Shown piece after piece: positions 60,430-64,000 of a stretch of 64,000 nt of DNA; position 1 is the first letter of the stretch, and each line of letters starts with the position of its first letter. The DNA comes from Chloroflexota bacterium (GTDB lineage: Bacteria; Chloroflexota; Anaerolineae; Aggregatilineales; Phototrophicaceae): NCBI GenBank assembly GCA_026707745.1, contig JAPOWG010000040.1:55770-119769 (forward strand), given 5' to 3'. Both the position numbers and the translations under genes were made by a program. A model generated the notes under the pieces. It saw only the letters and a list, made by a program, of their open reading frames with translations. It searched no databases and was not told the DNA's origin.

Positions 60430-61647
60430 TCACGGACAGACTGGAGCGATTTCTTCGCCAAGAGCCACCGGTCCATCGGCTGGGCGTTGCGGAATAATGT
60501 GTTCTCCACAGACTTTGCGCATGTTCGCCAGTTTGATATAGGCCTCGCGCGGCGCGCCACTTGCAGGATCCAGGATAGACCACCAGTATTCTTCGTCCTG
60601 CGGCAGCCAGGTCAGGTCCGGCATGTAAATCAGCGTCATCAAGCCGACCCACGGGCGCCAGTTCGCAATGGCGTACTCATAAGCCCGCTCCAAATAGTCC
60701 GCCTGCTGCTGTTCGGTAACACCAAACCAGGCGTAGTCCGGGTTACGCGTATCGGTAGTGTATCCAAATTCCATGATTGCCATTTGACGCGCATCATCAT
60801 TGTACCGCAACATGATCTTTCGTAAATCTTCCACCCGCCGAAAGGTAAACCAGCGCGCTGTAGCTTCTTGGTCATCGGGACCAATCTCGGGCGGGGCATA
60901 ACCCGGGGCATGCGCGCCGACGACATCAATGAATTGCTGAAAATCGTGTCGGTACATGTGATCGAGAAACACGTCGTCGGGCGTGGCTCGCTCGTCGTTG
61001 GTGCCGGTCGGCGACAACCCGGCCGAGATCAATATGGCATTCGAGTCCGCTTGCCGGATCGCGCGGCTGCAAGCCCCAAGCAACTCGACGTAGGCCGCCG
61101 CATTGGGCCGGGTATTGCCCCATTCGCGACCGAGGTTCGGTTCATTCCAGATCTGGTAGGCAGCAACTCGGCCGCGATAGCGTTGGGCAACAGCGGAACA
61201 GAAGTTGGCCCAGTTCGTAAGGTCTGCCGGCGGCGAGTCGTGCGCATCGGGATCGGCCGATTCCGCGCGAGCCCAGTCGGGGACTTTTCCCAAGCGCGCG
61301 ACCAATTGCAGTCCGCGATCTTCAATCGACTCCACGATTCGATCGGAGTGTTCCCAAATCCACTGACCTTTGTGTGGTTCCAGGTCGCTCCAGGCGAAGG
61401 TTTGTTTGGCATGGCTGAAGGACATCAATCTGACTAAATGGAGATGCAAGCCACGCTGTGGCTCGTTCCACCAGAGGAAGGTCTGTATGCCGTAGGTCAG
61501 TGACGGAAAAGGCGGAGCCACTATCGCGCTTGCCTTGAAAGGATCTTGTTCCGGACGGGTCCCTATCCAGATGCCGGCGCCGGCAACGGCTACAGCCGCC
61601 AGCGCTAATAGATAGGCACGAACTCCCCGCGCAAGGATGTTGGGCAT
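60430..61647 (-). CDS. Clan-A glycoside hydrolase, membrane-anchored, copy 1
   Basis: The 405-residue protein has one N-terminal helix (about 11-28) and a (beta/alpha)8 barrel like GH39/GH5-type enzymes. The general acid is Glu169 in IWNEPN and the nucleophile Glu293 in IMEFGY. Shared with the next two genes are SAGLSPTG and DVVGAHAPGY. Its ATG lies 1 base after the stop of the upstream gene. Confidence 0.82.
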   Translation of the reverse strand: MPNILARGVRAYLLALAAVAVAGAGIWIGTRPEQDPFKASAIVAPPFPSLTYGIQTFLWWNEPQRGLHLHLVRLMSFSHAKQTFAWSDLEPHKGQWIWEHSDRIVESIEDRGLQLVARLGKVPDWARAESADPDAHDSPPADLTNWANFCSAVAQRYRGRVAAYQIWNEPNLGREWGNTRPNAAAYVELLGACSRAIRQADSNAILISAGLSPTGTNDERATPDDVFLDHMYRHDFQQFIDVVGAHAPGYAPPEIGPDDQEATARWFTFRRVEDLRKIMLRYNDDARQMAIMEFGYTTDTRNPDYAWFGVTEQQQADYLERAYEYAIANWRPWVGLMTLIYMPDLTWLPQDEEYWWSILDPASGAPREAYIKLANMRKVCGEHIIPQRPADGPVALGEEIAPVCP

Positions 61648-61648
61648 C

Positions 61649-63091
61649 TTATGATCTCGCGCGCGTCTGGTAATCCCTTTGCCAGGCGCGGATGGCATCG
61701 TAGGCCGGTCGGAAGTTGAACCCGGGTCCAATCAGCGAATAGGGAACATTGTCGTTGTCGATCGCCCAGCCCGCTTGCGGACCGTAGTTAAAGTTCCAAA
61801 TGAAAGCCAGCCAGACGAAGTCCCAGTCTGCCATATTGGACATGGCTTGCGGGATCCATTCCGCCTGCTCTTCCAAGGTATTGTCGTAAGCGAAGTCAAA
61901 GCCTTCGCGCACGCCTTCCAAATCTTCGGCAGAGGGCCAGCCGAATTCGGTCACGCAAAGTCTGGTATCTTTGCCGGCTGCGCGGATGCGATTGGCATAA
62001 CCTTCCAAGGTGCTGCGGAAGCTCCAGCTATGATGCGGGTTGTCGAAAGGACCACGGAAGGAGGCGTTCGGATCGTCCGGAATCTCGTTATAGCGAAAAT
62101 CGGGACCGATGTTGTAACCATTGTGATGGGCGCCGACGCAATCCGCCCAATCCAGCATACCGGCGTCGATTAGCTGATCCATATAGTTGAAATCGTCGTA
62201 GGCCCCGACACCGTCATTGATGCCCGTTGGGGACAGCGCGCCGCTGATAACGATGATACCGGGTTCAATGGCTTTGATAGTCTCGTAGGAGGTTTGCAAA
62301 AGCTTGACATAATCTGCCGCGTTCAAACCGTTGACCGATGTCCATTCCCGGTCGATGTTCTGTTCGTTCCAGATTTCAATGGCATGTATTCTGCCTGGAT
62401 AGCGCTTGAGGATCGCGGCGACAAAATCGGCATAAACTTGCGGATCTGCCGGTGGACCGTGTCGCTCCAGAACAACCCCGGGCTCGCGCGCCCAATCGGG
62501 AGCGGTCACAACGGAAAGCAGCAACTTGATAGCAAATTTTTCTGCGCTGGGCATAACCAAATCAAGCGCGCTCCAGTCGATCTTCCCCTGCTCCCGTTCC
62601 ATAAGTTCCCAGCGGACTTGCTGCTTGACCCAGGTTATTCCCAGATCGTCGGCAACCGACCTGTACCAGGCGTCCTGATTATCGGGATTTAAGTCGGGCG
62701 CATGCTCGACCTGAATGCCGACCTGATAGCGCGCATCGGCTACCGGTAGCAGCGTCGGCGTCGGGCTTGGTTCCGGTGTACTGGTGAGCGTCGGAATGTC
62801 AGTCGCTTCGTAAGCCATGACAGGTACGGTTGGTTCCTGCGTGACAGACGTAGGACTTGATGTTGGTTCCGGCGTCACGCTGGGCAGTACAACGACCGGC
62901 GCCGGCGCTTCTTCGGGAGTGTCTTGCCCCAGTGTTCCAAGGGGCAACGGGTTGCTTGAACCGGGATCCACAGCGGAAGGATTGTATGTGAAGTAGATTG
63001 CGAGAAAGGTGGACAATCCCATGACAAAAGTAATTGAGAGCCATATGGCGACAAAGCCGCGGATCTGCTTGTATACGGTTTTGGTTACCAT
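61649..63091 (-). CDS. Clan-A glycoside hydrolase with Pro/Thr linker, copy 2
   Basis: The 480-residue protein has AAGGAG 7 bases before the ATG, one helix (12-34) and a Pro/Thr/Ser-rich linker (about 40-118). The barrel has Glu243 in IWNEQN (Gln where Pro is usual) and Glu382 in VTEFGW. The barrel is thus displayed on the outer face at a distance from the membrane. The substrate is unknown; beta-linked polysaccharide is likely by family. Confidence 0.82.
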   Translation of the reverse strand: MVTKTVYKQIRGFVAIWLSITFVMGLSTFLAIYFTYNPSAVDPGSSNPLPLGTLGQDTPEEAPAPVVVLPSVTPEPTSSPTSVTQEPTVPVMAYEATDIPTLTSTPEPSPTPTLLPVADARYQVGIQVEHAPDLNPDNQDAWYRSVADDLGITWVKQQVRWELMEREQGKIDWSALDLVMPSAEKFAIKLLLSVVTAPDWAREPGVVLERHGPPADPQVYADFVAAILKRYPGRIHAIEIWNEQNIDREWTSVNGLNAADYVKLLQTSYETIKAIEPGIIVISGALSPTGINDGVGAYDDFNYMDQLIDAGMLDWADCVGAHHNGYNIGPDFRYNEIPDDPNASFRGPFDNPHHSWSFRSTLEGYANRIRAAGKDTRLCVTEFGWPSAEDLEGVREGFDFAYDNTLEEQAEWIPQAMSNMADWDFVWLAFIWNFNYGPQAGWAIDNDNVPYSLIGPGFNFRPAYDAIRAWQRDYQTRARS

Positions 63092-63186
63092 ATCAGGCTC
63101 CTTGTCGCATATATCCAAGGCTACCGATGGTCTGCACTCGCGAAGGGCAATGCGTACGCCGCCATGGTTCTTTATGCGCCGAACGA

Positions 63187-64000
63187 TCAGCGCGCCCTTG
63201 CCAAGGCGTCGCAGGCCGGGCACGAGCCGTCCGGCCTGACGATCGCGTATCCCGCTTGCGGATCCGCGCCGTAGTGGGTGAAATCCACATTCCAGACGAT
63301 GAACAGGCGCACCTGCCCGCTGCGCGATGCGAGCGCCGCAGCTTCTGCCAACCAAGCTGCCTGCTGTTGTACGGTTACATTATCCGCCCAACTAAAATAA
63401 TCCGAAAGTGCGGGATAGCCGTCGGCTGTCAAATAGCCGAGCTCGGTAAAGCAAATGGGGCGCCGGGTGATGCTGATATAGCCGTTTAACATGCCGTAGA
63501 AATAACGCGTGTAGTAGTTGTCGCCGCGGGGATCGCCGCGGGTCTGGCTCGGCGGGACAATGCCTTCGTTGTAGTGAGCGCCGACGCAATCGAGGTAATC
63601 CAAGCCGCCGCCAGCAACCATTTCGCGCAGCCAGCGATTGTCCGGCATAACTTGGTCGGGGCGATCTGAAACGCCGGTTGGCGCGGGCGCAGCGCTTATC
63701 ACCAGAGTTCCGGTGTTCGCGGCCTTGATCTTCTGCCAAGCCCCCGCGAGCATCCGGGCATAAGCCGCTCCGCTGATCTGGCCACGGGGCCATTCGCGGT
63801 CAAGGTTGGGCTCGTTCCATACCTCGATGGCGTCGGCGCCTTGCCCGGCGATGCGAGCCAACCAGTCCGTGTAGGAATCGACGTAGCTTTGTCCGCCCTG
63901 GGCCAGTTCATTCGGTCTACCCACGGTGCCGACCAGGATCTTGAAGCCGTTGTCATGCGCGCTGCGTATTTCGCGTCCCATGTCCGGCGGGCTACGCCAG
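63187..64000 (-). CDS. Clan-A glycoside hydrolase, copy 3, start outside window
   Basis: The 3' part of a third paralog; the frame is open through the window edge. It has the acid Glu in VWNEPNLDREW, SAAPAPTGVSD, DCVGAHYNEG and the nucleophile Glu in FTELGY. It ends in CPACDALARAR. It shares the layout of the two genes downstream, and together they form a tandem set. Confidence 0.82.
   Translation of the reverse strand, partial: WRSPPDMGREIRSAHDNGFKILVGTVGRPNELAQGGQSYVDSYTDWLARIAGQGADAIEVWNEPNLDREWPRGQISGAAYARMLAGAWQKIKAANTGTLVISAAPAPTGVSDRPDQVMPDNRWLREMVAGGGLDYLDCVGAHYNEGIVPPSQTRGDPRGDNYYTRYFYGMLNGYISITRRPICFTELGYLTADGYPALSDYFSWADNVTVQQQAAWLAEAAALASRSGQVRLFIVWNVDFTHYGADPQAGYAIVRPDGSCPACDALARAR

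Overview
This 64 kb window is bacterial and densely coded, with short intergenic gaps. Its gene content suggests an environmental Chloroflexota (Anaerolineae-like) bacterium. The reasons are Thr/Pro-rich linkers in envelope proteins, tandem Uma2 genes, a Rieske/cytochrome b cluster surrounded by several c-type cytochromes, a complete System I (Ccm) maturation set and many small palindromic repeats. This placement is inferred from protein flavour; no rRNA is present to settle it.

Layout. 1-2.1 kb: the end of a GH13 glucosidase, an unknown acidic protein ending in a sliding-clamp-like motif, and tadA. 2.1-5.8 kb: a decayed tandem duplication holding tRNA-Ser, two paralogous secreted proteins and a LOG-family gene; the second tRNA and the first LOG copy are dead. 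5.9-18.6 kb: mixed metabolic and repair genes (solute-binding protein, acyltransferases, tRNA-Asn, coaX, M20 amidohydrolase, EEP nuclease/phosphatase, YdcF-like, two Uma2, uracil-DNA glycosylase, Nudix, RNase D, CorA). 18.6-23.7 kb: a low-density accessory stretch with dispersed repeats, one cytochrome c, two tiny coiled-coil/membrane paralogs and two secreted PKD-like paralogs. 23.7-40.9 kb: a respiratory block with Rieske protein, extended cytochrome b, diheme and monoheme cytochromes c, a membrane-anchored octaheme protein of the hydroxylamine oxidoreductase (HAO) family coupled to an unrecognised eight-helix membrane protein, then ccmE-F-H-G-I, a cytochrome c lipoprotein, ccmA-B and ccmC. 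41-64 kb: ArsA/Get3-like ATPase, AlkC-like repair protein, PHP metallohydrolase, xseAB, RlmI-like methyltransferase, SDR, murJ, rplI, RodZ-like protein, rimO, O-methyltransferase, RNase Z, a GT-C membrane protein and three consecutive clan-A glycoside hydrolases, the last cut by the window edge.

How the genes work together. The Rieske protein and cytochrome b would oxidise quinol and the adjacent cytochromes c would carry the electrons on. The octaheme protein would add or withdraw electrons from nitrogen compounds (hydroxylamine or nitrite chemistry by family analogy), and the adjacent Ccm genes would attach the many hemes. The best candidate for an undescribed system is the translationally coupled pair at 29316-31531: an HAO-like octaheme protein plus an eight-helix protein with one histidine at the predicted outer end of each odd-numbered helix.
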